Shown: positions 17,501-26,630, numbered from the stretch's first letter. The stretch: DNA of 46,820 nt from Propionibacteriaceae bacterium (GCA_031285845.1 JAITVK010000008.1:1-46820); one strand, 5' to 3'. Translations and numbers: made by a program. Notes: a model not told the origin generated them from the sequence alone.

Positions 17501-19435
17501 GTCGGTCACCACGGGGCTCGACAGGTGGAACAGCACCGACTGGCCCGGAGCGACCGAGTCGTATGAAGCCGGGGTCGCATCAGTCAAAGCCCCAGCCGAG
17601 CCCGTCGCCACCTCGCGCGGAAGGCTGACATCAGACAGGAACGTGTTGCCCGTGTTGGTGACCACGACCAGCCAATCGGCCGTCGCCGCGTAATCAACAG
17701 TAGTGTGCTTGACCCAGCCGCCCGCAGGCTGACCTTGAGTCACACCATCGGCCGTGTAACCAGCCAGCCTGGCCAAGGTCTCACCGGCCGGGTCAGCGCA
17801 TCCGGTGCCCGTGGAGCAAACCCACTTGGTGAGCTTGATCCCAGGATCGGGAGCGGCGACCTGGGCTGAGTCAACGTTGGACGGAACCATACCCTTCTCA
17901 CCGCCATTGCCCGTGAAACGAGCTGACAACGGATTGCCCTGAGGATCCTTGAACATTGGGCTGGTCGGGTCATCGAAGCTGGCGTTCAACGCCGCGGTGT
18001 TCTGGACGATCCCCGTGAACGGGCCAGACAACGTGGTCGAGCAGGTGATCGACGCCTTGGCGCCAGGAGCCAGACTGTCGACCACGGTCGCCGCCTGGCA
18101 ACTATTGCTGACCACGGACGCGACGCTCGCCTCGGTCTCATTGCGACCGGGTTGGATGTTGGTCAGTTCCGAGTTGGGAGCGACGTGAACGTTCTTCAAT
18201 GTCAGGTTGCCAGGATTGTACGCAGTCAGGCGCCATGCCAGTTCGGTCACGCCGCTGGGCACCACGCCCTGCTCGACCCCCGTGGCCACACCACCGTTGT
18301 TCACCCCGGCAGCGCCGTCGTCGTCGCCCTTGGTCTCATCCTCGACCCAGCCGGCGTCGGAGTCGGCCGTGCAGGTCGGCTTGCCCGTGGAGTCGTACTG
18401 CGTGCAGACCTGTTTGATCAACTGGAGTGAGGGGTTCAAGGCCGAGGCTCGGCTATACCAGGTTCCCATGCTCCCCTGGAGCTGGTTGTTCGAACCAGTG
18501 AAGTTGACGGCGTCGATGTTGTCGCTGGTGTACTTGTCGATCATCTCTTGAGTGGCGCTGAGCCCGACATAGTATCCGTTCTCGGCCAGCCGGAAGCCGT
18601 CAGCGCCCTCGACCGGGGTCTGCGCCGTCGGGGCCCATGTCACCAGAGCCGTCAGCGGCCCCTGACACCAAGCGTTCCACAATGTGTTGGAGTGGGCTGG
18701 CAAACCGTCGTTCTGCGGGACTCGGCCGGCAGACACCTCCTGCGACGTGGCCGCCGGCTGTTGTCCTCCCGAGTTGGTCCCTCCGACCAACCATTGACTC
18801 GTCGCGCTGGAGTCGTAGGTCCAGGCCGTGTCGGCGCAGACGCCATTCTGTGTGACGCTGGTCACCGCTGCTGGAGCGTCGTCGTCGGTCAGATTCCCCC
18901 CAACGGCTGTGCCGTTCGAGTTCAGCCCGTAGAGGGTCATGTCGCCGTACTTGTGCATCGGTGACCACAACCCATCCTCTCCCGGCATATACCACCCGAC
19001 CTGATCAGTGCCCGATGAGGCGCTGTCCTTGATCGGATCGGAAGCGAAGCCGTTGGACTCGCCCGGCTGCTGGGCAGCCACGACGGTGGCGCCCCACTCC
19101 ATCGTGTCCCCGATGAGGATGAAGGCCACCCCAGGGGCCCAGGACGTGACCAGTCCGGGGTTCTCACCCTCCAAGACCTCCTCGACCACTGCAGCCGTGG
19201 CCGCCTCAGGCGTGTCATAGCGGTTCCCCCCACCGTCGGTGTACCAGTGATAGGCCTTCGATTCCCCGGTCGTCGGCGGAGTCGGGATTGTGGAATTGTT
19301 GACCCCGGTGGCTGCCTGGGCCTCGGCGCCCAGAACTAGCTGGCTGCCCGTGACCATGCCAGCGGCCGTCAAGGCGAAAGCCGAGACGAGTGCTACCCCG
19401 CGCCTAGAGCGCGGAACAATGGTGGAATGTGACAT
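14540..19435 (-). CDS. Large repetitive secreted surface protein with DUF11/DUF7507-like repeats
   Basis: 1631 residues. Signal peptide 1-41 (cleavage after AEAQA). Region 42-360 is a unique N-terminal domain rich in Trp, Gly and Asn, with no family I recognise. From about 360 come repeats with NTGN..L..V strands, typical of DUF11/DUF7507 surface repeats. Five closely related units each start LTKWVC and contain Cys-x5-Cys; the first Cys of each is at 540, 727, 924, 1117 and 1289, so units are 172-197 residues. A last degenerate repeat and a membrane helix (about 1603-1625, WLLLGLGVIAGAVAWMF) followed by RTRRA end the chain. MFPTGG before the helix resembles a sortase signal but is not canonical LPxTG. 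AAGGGGG precedes the ATG. Probable stalk-like adhesin or coat protein. Confidence 0.9.
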   Translation of the reverse strand: MSHSTIVPRSRRGVALVSAFALTAAGMVTGSQLVLGAEAQAATGVNNSTIPTPPTTGESKAYHWYTDGGGNRYDTPEAATAAVVEEVLEGENPGLVTSWAPGVAFILIGDTMEWGATVVAAQQPGESNGFASDPIKDSASSGTDQVGWYMPGEDGLWSPMHKYGDMTLYGLNSNGTAVGGNLTDDDAPAAVTSVTQNGVCADTAWTYDSSATSQWLVGGTNSGGQQPAATSQEVSAGRVPQNDGLPAHSNTLWNAWCQGPLTALVTWAPTAQTPVEGADGFRLAENGYYVGLSATQEMIDKYTSDNIDAVNFTGSNNQLQGSMGTWYSRASALNPSLQLIKQVCTQYDSTGKPTCTADSDAGWVEDETKGDDDGAAGVNNGGVATGVEQGVVPSGVTELAWRLTAYNPGNLTLKNVHVAPNSELTNIQPGRNETEASVASVVSNSCQAATVVDSLAPGAKASITCSTTLSGPFTGIVQNTAALNASFDDPTSPMFKDPQGNPLSARFTGNGGEKGMVPSNVDSAQVAAPDPGIKLTKWVCSTGTGCADPAGETLARLAGYTADGVTQGQPAGGWVKHTTVDYAATADWLVVVTNTGNTFLSDVSLPREVATGSAGALTDATPASYDSVAPGQSVLFHLSSPVVTDTGAFDDTNDGQLANPYAEPTDVDGDDVVNSAQAQGTPALDAKGTPVPDLHGKALEPIKSNIATAEANTSAPNPAVKLTKWVCKTGTGCTVPAADSAELKQLGGDATTAGAASDQWVKETTVPYYTDAEWLIVVTNIGDTSLSSVAVADAAVGDDSSADTAAVVAASDAPQVLAPGQSAAFTTSTKTILNTNEWVEGNDGNTKNPYGEPKYNQGQDVVNTAKATAQPSDDQGDALPKPDSSDASNPGSGQVWPVVDSNDSAAEANTEAPEPGLKLTKWVCSTGTGCDAPVGDVLTTLAGYTVAGGVTQGQPAGGWVKETSVAYAGRADWIMVATNTGNTYLSGVAISSDEQTGDGHGATSAVTPSTATQALAPGESVVFTSTTSTVINTNDYKTGDDGKTDNVYGEPAYNQGDDVVNIAQATGTPSTADGETLPVVAEDGTVKPMNPVESNESAAEANTTPPEPGIGLTKWVCKEGTGCADPTTAELAGLAAGTPTAHWVKETTVPYNTDAQWLVVVTNTGNVALKDVTLTEEALAGVGHGELTGCAKGDVVSAMLMPGKSAFTSKCVAPAVTNTADYVVGGQTGDDVVNTAKAKGSPVDGDGSPILKPNGDGRQTWPDIETEPDTAEVNTEVPSPAITLTKWVCKEGTGCEDPTAEELGLLAQGTATEHWVKETTVDYLADAQWLIVVTNTGDVALSNVGLTEEFLTGEGHGDLVGCEVGDVLSELLAPGQSAFTSQCMTEAISNDNPYVGGPATGDDVVNTAKAKGTPVDDDGEPIPSPNDEGGDLPDIESDRDTAEVTTVTPVPDVTIKKYDTLDGDDIISGDFNDSSKNLQAGVATPISFTITNTGGEDLVDIAVSDETTAGTTGKITDLSCDFSALGGPAAATSWAGPFEIGKSFTCTGTLPALSAGDKHTDVATVTGVGKLTAQPVDDDDVWNGHVSSVMFPTGGVLAGADSFPTAVVGWLLLGLGVIAGAVAWMFRTRRA
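15073..17845 (-). repeat. Five ~172-197-residue coding repeats in the surface protein
   Basis: Unit starts, by the codon of the first Cys of each LTKWVC motif, are at about 17818, 17257, 16666, 16087 and 15571. Units 1 and 3 share GYT..GVTQGQPAGGWVK; units 4 and 5 are closest to each other (KEGTGC and TGDDVVNTAKAKG). The mosaic suggests duplication followed by exchange. Confidence 0.85.
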
Positions 19436-19514
19436 TCCGATGTACCCCCTTCATTACATGAGGATGGTCACGAAGCCAGAGAGCACCGCTATATCCCCAC
19501 ACACTCACTGAGAA

Positions 19515-19544
19515 TATCTAATCGACTTCATTGAAGCTTGTCAA
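19515..19544 (-). promoter_or_regulatory. Promoter of the surface-protein gene
   Basis: On the minus strand TTGACA (19539-19544) and TAGATA (19515-19520) are 18 bp apart, about 80 bp before the start codon. The spacer holds the 11-bp palindrome CTTCATTGAAG (19527-19537), a possible operator. This is the only near-consensus -35 box noticed in the window. Confidence 0.65.
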
Positions 19545-19755
19545 ACGCCATGAACGACCATTGCCCAAGTCTCAACCTGTGATGCACATTGATGTAGCCA
19601 AATCAACGCCAACACCACGACCGAAAGATTACACATTTAGACATGAAACCGCTCGTCCGACGCCCCGCGTGACCGGAACCACCCGGTCTTTCACGTAACT
19701 TTCGCAGCGAGTCTGAGCCCACGCTGTCCCTGGATCACTGAGGTGGCAGGACAAA
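19545..19755. other. Gene-free stretch upstream of the surface-protein promoter
   Basis: With the promoter this makes about 320 bp without a gene. It is lower in GC than its surroundings. I see no convincing ORF, RNA or repeat; a lone TAATCT on the minus strand (19627-19632) could be a second -10 box but has no partner. Confidence 0.4.
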
Positions 19756-19791
19756 AGGTGAGGGGCCCCGCTCAAGCAGAACCCCTCACCT
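19756..19791 (-). terminator. Intrinsic terminator of the purine permease gene
   Basis: On the minus strand AGGTGAGGGG pairs with CCCCTCACCT (10 bp) and is followed by TTTTG. It starts about 24 bp after the permease stop. Confidence 0.85.
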
Positions 19792-19814
19792 CTGGAACAA
19801 TCCCGAGGACAGCC

Positions 19815-21326
19815 TCAGCCGATCCACGACATGATCAGACCTTGCATGAAGTACACCAGGAACAGCACACCGATGACCCACAGCAGCGGGTTGACCTCGC
19901 GCGCCTTGCCCTTGACCGTCTTGATGATCAAGTAGGCCAAGAAGCCCAAGCCCATGCCCGCTGTGATGGAATAGGCGAACGCCATCATCGTCACGAGGAA
20001 GAACGCCGGAATCGCCACATCCAGATCAGTCCAATCGATGTCGGTGATCTGCTGCAACATCAAGAACCCGACGAACACCAGAACCGGGGCGACAGCCTCC
20101 GACGGCACGAGATTGACCAGTGGAGTGATGAAGGTCGCGACCAAGAAGGCCGCCCCGGTGACGATGTTCGCGAAACCGGTGCGCGCGCCATCAGCCACGC
20201 CGGAAGCGGATTCGACGTAGGACGTGTTCGACGAGGTCGAGAACAGACCACCAGCGATCGCGGACACCGAGTCCATCAACAAGATCTCCTGGGTACGCGG
20301 CGGGTTGCCGTCATCATCCAGCAAATCACCGGTCTTGCCGATCGCCACGATCGTACCCATGGTGTCGAAGAAGTCGGCCAGCATCAGCGCAAGAATCGTC
20401 AGAATCACGACTGCCCACGAGCGGAAGTCCGCATGGAAGGCGCCGATCAAGTCGATGTGGTTCCAGAACTTCAGCAGTTCCAGGTTCGGTAGCCAAGACT
20501 GCCCGGCGACCAGCTCAGGGATGTTCAAACGCCAGCCGGTCTTCGGATTCTCCACCGAGCCACCGACTCGTACGATCGCTTCCAAGATGACCGCGAAAAC
20601 CGTGCCACCGATGATCGCGATCAGCATCGCACCTTTGACCCGCTTGACCCACATGATGATCAACGCGACCAACACGACCACGAAAACCAACAATGGCCAG
20701 CCGATGATCGAACCGGCGATCCCCAGCTCACCCATCTGGGAGCCCTTGCGGACGAAACCAGCGTCCACCAAACCGATCAGAGCGATGAACAGGCCGATGC
20801 CGACGGAGATACCGGTGCGCAACGACCGCGGCACAGCGTTCATGACGGCTTTGCGGAACTTCGTCAACACCAAGATGGTGATGATGACGCCCTCCCAGAA
20901 GATCAGACCCATCACCTGTGACCACGCCATGGTCGGAGCCAAGGTGTACGCGGCCAACGCGTTGATGCCCAAACCGGCCGCGATCGCCACAGGGAAGCGA
21001 CCGACCACACCCATCAGAATGGTCAGGATTCCGGCGACGACGGCCGTGGCCGCCGCCACCATCGCCATCGTCAACGGGATGTTCGCCCCGTCAGACGCGG
21101 ACAAACCCGAGATGAGGTTGCCGTTCACGTCAGCGGTGGTGCCGATGATGATCGGGTTGAGGGCGATGATGTACGCCATAGAGAAGAAGGTGACCAGGCC
21201 GCCCCTGACCTCCCGTGTCAGCGACGAGCCCCTAGCTGAGATCTGGAAAAAACGATCCAAGCCCTGCGGTCCCGCGGGTGATGAAGCAGGCGCCGTCGTC
21301 GCGGCGCGCGGTGAGTTTTGAACCAT
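19815..21326 (-). CDS. NCS2/AzgA-type purine permease
   Basis: Proton-linked uptake of nucleobases, most likely hypoxanthine/guanine/adenine by similarity to the AzgA branch. 503 residues with about 12-14 hydrophobic segments. GGLVTFFSMAYIIALNP, GLGINALAAY, ADFFDTMGTIVAIGKTG and STSSNTSYVESASGVADGAR are family signatures. The ATG at 21326 (MVQNSPRAATT) is chosen over 21383 since a -10-like TATCCT ends 7 nt upstream. Divergent from the DUF2530 gene. It ends at a clear terminator, so it is a single-gene unit. Together with purL and the secreted nucleotidase further on, it points to both synthesis and scavenging of purines. Confidence 0.93.
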   Translation of the reverse strand: MVQNSPRAATTAPASSPAGPQGLDRFFQISARGSSLTREVRGGLVTFFSMAYIIALNPIIIGTTADVNGNLISGLSASDGANIPLTMAMVAAATAVVAGILTILMGVVGRFPVAIAAGLGINALAAYTLAPTMAWSQVMGLIFWEGVIITILVLTKFRKAVMNAVPRSLRTGISVGIGLFIALIGLVDAGFVRKGSQMGELGIAGSIIGWPLLVFVVVLVALIIMWVKRVKGAMLIAIIGGTVFAVILEAIVRVGGSVENPKTGWRLNIPELVAGQSWLPNLELLKFWNHIDLIGAFHADFRSWAVVILTILALMLADFFDTMGTIVAIGKTGDLLDDDGNPPRTQEILLMDSVSAIAGGLFSTSSNTSYVESASGVADGARTGFANIVTGAAFLVATFITPLVNLVPSEAVAPVLVFVGFLMLQQITDIDWTDLDVAIPAFFLVTMMAFAYSITAGMGLGFLAYLIIKTVKGKAREVNPLLWVIGVLFLVYFMQGLIMSWIG

Positions 21327-21333
21327 GGGCCAC

Positions 21334-21339
21334 AGGATA
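21334..21339 (-). promoter_or_regulatory. -10 element for the purine permease gene
   Basis: TATCCT on the minus strand, 7 nt before the ATG at 21326; no ribosome site is visible. Confidence 0.5.
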
Positions 21340-21503
21340 GTGGCTGGCGGTGTCAACCCGATGACGAGCAGATTTCCGCCCACCGGATGACTGGCTGCGT
21401 CCCAAGGAAGTAGGATGAGAGATTAATGACCCAGGAAAACCCGACCGTACGATCTGAGGGGCGTCGCGGCCCGCAGGTGACCAAATCCGAACCAAAAGCC
21501 CTG

Positions 21504-21509
21504 TACCCT
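21504..21509 (+). promoter_or_regulatory. -10 element for the DUF2530-like gene
   Basis: TACCCT ends 6 nt before the GTG at 21516, matching the spacing at other leaderless starts here. Confidence 0.5.
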
Positions 21510-21515
21510 GGAATA

Positions 21516-21800
21516 GTGAGCCACGATCCGACCGCCCAGCCCGTCCCCCAGGCGCGCCCGGCCTTGCTCCAACAAGCACCCGTGGTTCCCTTGGACGCTT
21601 CGGGATTCACCGCCGCGATCGTGGGGACCATCCTATTCGTGATCGCGACCGTTCTGGCTTGGCAGCGTGGCGTGACAGGCCAATGGCTCTACATCCTGAT
21701 CACCGGGACGATCCTCGGTGTGCTCCTCGTCGGATTCACCGGGATCCACCGTTGGCGCCGGTCGCGGGCCAACGACGCCGACCAGTCACTCGAACACTGA
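21516..21800 (+). CDS. Small two-helix membrane protein, DUF2530-like
   Basis: 94 residues. After a Pro/Gln-rich lead, VVPLDASGFTAAIVGTILFV begins the first membrane helix, and a second (WLYILITGTILGVLLVGF) follows a short WQRG loop; the tail is HRWRRSR. This layout and the PLD motif match the actinobacterial DUF2530 family. The frame also extends to an ATG at 21426, but the GTG has a -10 box 6 nt upstream and gives the usual family length. The stop is inside the 3' end of the convergent DUF3027 gene (15-bp overlap). Function unknown. Confidence 0.78.
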   Translation: MSHDPTAQPVPQARPALLQQAPVVPLDASGFTAAIVGTILFVIATVLAWQRGVTGQWLYILITGTILGVLLVGFTGIHRWRRSRANDADQSLEH

Positions 21801-22559
21801 CCGCGTTCCGCTGCGAGCGTCGATCGAGTCATCCCACACGATCGGGGGAAGGTCGATGCCACGACGCTCCTCCACGACATCCGAATGAGCCCCACAGCCG
21901 TGGTCGATGCTGACCACGCTCGCATCCGCACCGGAGAATGCGTTGGCGCACACTCCGAAGCCAGCGCCCAACTCGCCACGCAGACGAATGAAATAGCCGC
22001 AGGTCGAGCATGGCGCCGGAGCCTGACGAGCCGAAGCAGTGTCAGGGCCATGGGCAGACAACCAACGCACACAGGCCTCGTCACGACCCTGCTTGCTCAG
22101 CACCCGAGACCGACCTAACCCCAGTTCTCGTACGACCGCGCGAATCTCGATCGCTTCAGACGGAGTTTTCGGATCGGAGCCCGCCGTATAGCCCGGCACG
22201 AGACGCGGATCCTCTGGTGGCGTGGCCATCAGCATCCCAGGGCCGACATCGCCCGGAGCGATTCGATCCGACCATGGCACCCAGCGCGGAGCCAGCAACG
22301 CCTCAGCCCCGGGCAAAAGCACCACATCGTCGACACTCGCCCGCCGTGAATGAGGCACACGGGTCACCATCACGGCCCAATGCCATCCCCGGTAACCCGG
22401 ATGCAAACACTCAAAACTATGAGTCACCAAACGATCCGCTTCGGTCACCGCACCCAGATGCTCACCGACCTGATCCGCACCAGCTTCGGCGATCGCGGCT
22501 TCGCGAGCCACCTCGACAGCCTCAATCAGGATGGCATCCACTTTCTGCGCCACTATCAC
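21786..22559 (-). CDS. DUF3027-family protein
   Basis: 257 residues, soluble. AREAAIAEAG near the start, HSFECLHPGYRGWHWAVMVTRV and the late Cys cluster CSTCGYFIRLRGELGAGFGVC, with a further Cys in DHGCGAHSD, are features of DUF3027, an actinobacterial family of unknown role. The four-Cys set could bind zinc. The GTG start overlaps the cold-shock gene stop (GTGA, 4 nt); a second GTG two codons later is possible. The pairing with a cold-shock protein gene is typical of this family and suggests a role tied to RNA or stress, which is inference. Confidence 0.86.
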   Translation of the reverse strand: MIVAQKVDAILIEAVEVAREAAIAEAGADQVGEHLGAVTEADRLVTHSFECLHPGYRGWHWAVMVTRVPHSRRASVDDVVLLPGAEALLAPRWVPWSDRIAPGDVGPGMLMATPPEDPRLVPGYTAGSDPKTPSEAIEIRAVVRELGLGRSRVLSKQGRDEACVRWLSAHGPDTASARQAPAPCSTCGYFIRLRGELGAGFGVCANAFSGADASVVSIDHGCGAHSDVVEERRGIDLPPIVWDDSIDARSGTRSVFE

Positions 22560-22939
22560 AACTCCAGTTCATCGGCGAAGCCACGCAACATCAGCGCGAT
22601 CTTCTCCGCCATTTTCGAGTCAGGGTATCTTCCCCGACGGTATCCATTACCGATGGAATCCAACAACTTGATCAGATCCTCGGTGATGATGGTCAGCTGC
22701 TCGGTCGACTTGCGTTGCGCCTTGGACAGCGAGTCGGGGACGTCGATCAGCGCCAACGACAGGGCCTGTTCACCCTTGCGGCCGTCCGCGACGCCGAATT
22801 CGACACGCTGCCCCGGCTTCAATGTCGCCACGCCGGCAGGCAGCACCGAAGCCCGAACGTACACGTCGCCACCCTCATCTTTGACGATGAACCCAAAACC
22901 CTTATCGGGGTCGTAGAACCGCACCTTGCCAGTTGGCAT
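22556..22939 (-). CDS. Cold-shock domain protein with C-terminal extension
   Basis: 127 residues. The N-terminal ~66 are a CspA-like OB fold: KVRFYDPDKGFGFI (RNP1-like) and DVYVRASVLP (RNP2-like; the usual His is Arg), then GQRVEFGVADGRKGEQA. A ~60-residue helical tail (LIKLLDSIGNGYRRGRYPDSKMAEKIALMLRGF) is not part of normal Csp proteins. It should bind single-stranded RNA or DNA. GGAGAGG lies 7 nt before the ATG. First gene of a pair with DUF3027. Confidence 0.92.
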   Translation of the reverse strand: MPTGKVRFYDPDKGFGFIVKDEGGDVYVRASVLPAGVATLKPGQRVEFGVADGRKGEQALSLALIDVPDSLSKAQRKSTEQLTIITEDLIKLLDSIGNGYRRGRYPDSKMAEKIALMLRGFADELEL

Positions 22940-23118
22940 AAGTCCACCTCTCCTTCCATCCCCCCACGTTCGATCGATATTCCCAAGTCCGCCTGTGCAA
23001 CACCACTACGAACTTTACCGCCCTAAGCCTATCTCCTATCAAGCCTTTTTTGCCATCTGCGGATTCGCCCGCCGGTCGGGGCCCGGTTGTCGCCGAGTTC
23101 ACCGTGACTGCGCCCGGT

Positions 23119-23124
23119 TACAAT
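23119..23124 (+). promoter_or_regulatory. -10 element of a leaderless gene
   Basis: TACAAT, close to consensus, ends 6 nt before the ATG at 23131. One of the cleanest examples of the leaderless pattern in the window. Confidence 0.65.
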
Positions 23125-23130
23125 AGACCA

Positions 23131-23925
23131 ATGGCGACTTGGAAAGATGGACCTCGCTACGCTCCGGTGGATCGACCCACCGGCTTTGCGCAGCCAGCGG
23201 TCGAGATTGGCTTAACTGCGCCGGAAGCGCCACCGAGCCTGCCCAGCGCGCCACCCACTGCTCCGGAGACGTTCACCGCCACCCCAGACCAGCCAGGCCT
23301 GGAGCAGATCCTACCGGCCGAACCGAGCCCCAGAGACCCCCAGACCCCGTTCGCGGTCGCGGCGGCTCAGTTGACGAATGTCTCACAAGCTGTGGACAGC
23401 CCCGAGTTGATCGGGAACCGTGATCGTCTCCCAACTCAGCCATTCGCCGTTGTCAGTGCGGACCCCGGGTCGGCGTCGATGGCCAGCGGACCTCGCCCGT
23501 TCACCGATTCATTGCCCGCGCCCACAGGTTCACCGGTCAATGCGAATGCCCGCCCAGGCGTGACCATCTCACTGGCAGACTGCTGGAAAGCGGCCTACCC
23601 ACCATTTGTGATCCTCTTGGTCGTCGTCGGCCTGGTGGCTTCCGTCGAGCCGCTCTTCGCCGTGGTGGCGTTGATCGCGTCGCCTTTCTTCTTCATTCCG
23701 CGCGTACGTTATCGGGTGACCCAGCTTCGGATCGGCCTAGGTGTCGTGGGCGCGGTTCTGGCACTGTTGTGGCTCGTCGAAACGCTGTCCTCGTCGTCGA
23801 TGTACAACACCGATCTTCACCTCAACTGGTGGGTGGCTGCTGGCTGCTGGGCCCTCGCCATCACCGACATGGTCTTACAGTGGCGCGGTATGAGCGTCGG
23901 CGACAAGCCGAATCTCACCAACTGA
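23131..23925 (+). CDS. Membrane protein of unknown function with Pro-rich cytoplasmic N terminus
   Basis: 264 residues. The first ~150 are Pro-, Ala- and Thr-rich and probably disordered. The C-terminal ~110 hold four hydrophobic segments: PPFVILLVVVGLVASV, LFAVVALIASPFFFIP, GLGVVGAVLALLWLVE and WWVAAGCWALAITDMVL. I do not recognise the family. Start chosen at 23131 from the -10 box 6 nt before it; an in-frame ATG at 23050 lies upstream of that box. Convergent with the CutC-like gene, with about 34 bp between the two ends. Confidence 0.75.
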   Translation: MATWKDGPRYAPVDRPTGFAQPAVEIGLTAPEAPPSLPSAPPTAPETFTATPDQPGLEQILPAEPSPRDPQTPFAVAAAQLTNVSQAVDSPELIGNRDRLPTQPFAVVSADPGSASMASGPRPFTDSLPAPTGSPVNANARPGVTISLADCWKAAYPPFVILLVVVGLVASVEPLFAVVALIASPFFFIPRVRYRVTQLRIGLGVVGAVLALLWLVETLSSSSMYNTDLHLNWWVAAGCWALAITDMVLQWRGMSVGDKPNLTN

Positions 23926-23959
23926 CGAGTCGAAGTCTGTACGGCGACCCCCGCGACCA

Positions 23960-24637
23960 TCAACGCTGGTGATCCGCTCGACGTGTCGCGCGGTCGACCT
24001 CGTCATCGATCAAGCGCCGCCAGGATCGTACGGTGTCTGGACTTGGCGCCCGGTCGTCGATCAGAAACCGCCTCATGCCCGCGTTGACCAGCCATGGGAT
24101 GTGTTCGGGTAGCAAACCGCCGGTGACGACCGCCGGAACCTGGTCATCGGCGTGAGTGATCACCCGGTCGATGCCATGCTCGACTCCCCGGGCCGACCCC
24201 GCGCTCATGACGGCGTCCACTCGCGGCAGACGATGAACCTCCTCCCACGCCCGATCCTGATCTAGCGCGTTGTCCACCGCCCGATCGAACATCCATGGCC
24301 AGGCCGCGTCGCCGGCCAACGTTTGACAGGCCTCGACGTCGATGCCCGACATTGCGTTCAGAAAACCGAACGCGAAGCCGTCGACCCCGGCACTGTGAAA
24401 CGAGGACGCCAGCCCTCGGAGTCTGGTCATGCGCCCGCCATCGGTGACGTCGCCAGCCTGCAATCGCAGCAAGACCCGTAACTGCACCGTTGTGGCGGCC
24501 CTTACCAGGTCCACAGTATGAGGCAAGGGCGACATCGTCGGGTCATCCCCGGTCAACAACACCGCGTCGGCCCCGCCCCGCTCGGCCGACTCCGCTTCGT
24601 AAGCGGACTTCACCTGAACCCATAACATCGCTCGCAT
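23960..24637 (-). CDS. CutC-like TIM-barrel protein
   Basis: 225 residues. VQVKSAYEAESAERGGADAVLL aligns by eye with the CutC start (VESALAAEAGGADRIEL), AGVDGFAFGFLN with the GADGVVLG strand, WMFDRAVDNALD with FHRAFDMV, and VVTGGLLPEHIPWLVNAGMRRFLI with the final GGV.PEN strand. CutC was first linked to copper tolerance, but its biochemical role is uncertain. This copy is diverged: the family His in FHRAFD is lost (FDRAV). The start could also be the ATG at 24628. No copper-related neighbour is visible. Confidence 0.68.
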   Translation of the reverse strand: MRAMLWVQVKSAYEAESAERGGADAVLLTGDDPTMSPLPHTVDLVRAATTVQLRVLLRLQAGDVTDGGRMTRLRGLASSFHSAGVDGFAFGFLNAMSGIDVEACQTLAGDAAWPWMFDRAVDNALDQDRAWEEVHRLPRVDAVMSAGSARGVEHGIDRVITHADDQVPAVVTGGLLPEHIPWLVNAGMRRFLIDDRAPSPDTVRSWRRLIDDEVDRATRRADHQR

Positions 24638-24725
24638 ACTTCTAAGCCTGACTCATCGCTTCTCGATTGCCTAGCGGACGCGCTGTCGATGTCGCCGCAG
24701 ATCCAACCGACCGCGGCCAACACGA

Positions 24726-24763
24726 GATCAGGGCGGCTCCCCCGAAAGGGAACCGCCCTGATC
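24726..24763 (-). terminator. Terminator of groEL
   Basis: GATCAGGGCGG pairs perfectly with CCGCCCTGATC (11 bp), with extra pairing inside, 16 bp after the groEL stop. GC-rich without a T-run. Confidence 0.75.
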
Positions 24764-24779
24764 AACGTGACTAGCTAGA

Positions 24780-26486
<1,707 letters not shown>

Positions 26487-26499
26487 TCACTGCCCAGAC

Positions 26500-26526
26500 G
26501 TAGCACTCCCACGATGAGAGTGCTAA
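26500..26526. promoter_or_regulatory. CIRCE element 1 (HrcA operator) upstream of groEL
   Basis: TAGCACTC, 9-bp spacer, GAGTGCTA. The outer base of the 9-bp consensus arm is mismatched on one side (G for T). Confidence 0.9.
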
Positions 26527-26530
26527 TCCA

Positions 26531-26559
26531 TTTTTAGCACTCTCGGGGTCAGAGTGCAA
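26531..26559 (-). promoter_or_regulatory. groEL promoter enclosing CIRCE 2
   Basis: On the minus strand TTGCAC (26554-26559) and TAAAAA (26531-26536) are 17 bp apart, and CIRCE element 2 lies across the spacer and both boxes. Confidence 0.65.
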
Positions 26560-26560
26560 A
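26534..26560. promoter_or_regulatory. CIRCE element 2 (HrcA operator) upstream of groEL
   Basis: TTAGCACTC, 9-bp spacer, GAGTGCAAA; two mismatches in the second arm (CAA for TAA region). Eight bp from element 1. Confidence 0.88.
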
Positions 26561-26630
26561 TGCGCCGTGGTCTGTGAACCGCCCCGTCACAGGTCCATCG
26601 CCAGTGGGCGAGGCCCCGAGATGGTTGAAT

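Noticed and set aside
14540-19435. MFPTGG as a standard sortase LPxTG signal
   Set aside because: Leu-Pro-x-Thr-Gly is not present; only the general layout (motif, helix, Arg tail) fits, so a cell-wall sorting call is not made firmly.
21426-21515. ATG at 21426 as start of the DUF2530-like gene
   Set aside because: It adds 30 polar residues not expected in the family; the GTG at 21516 has a -10 box at the leaderless distance. Not fully excluded.
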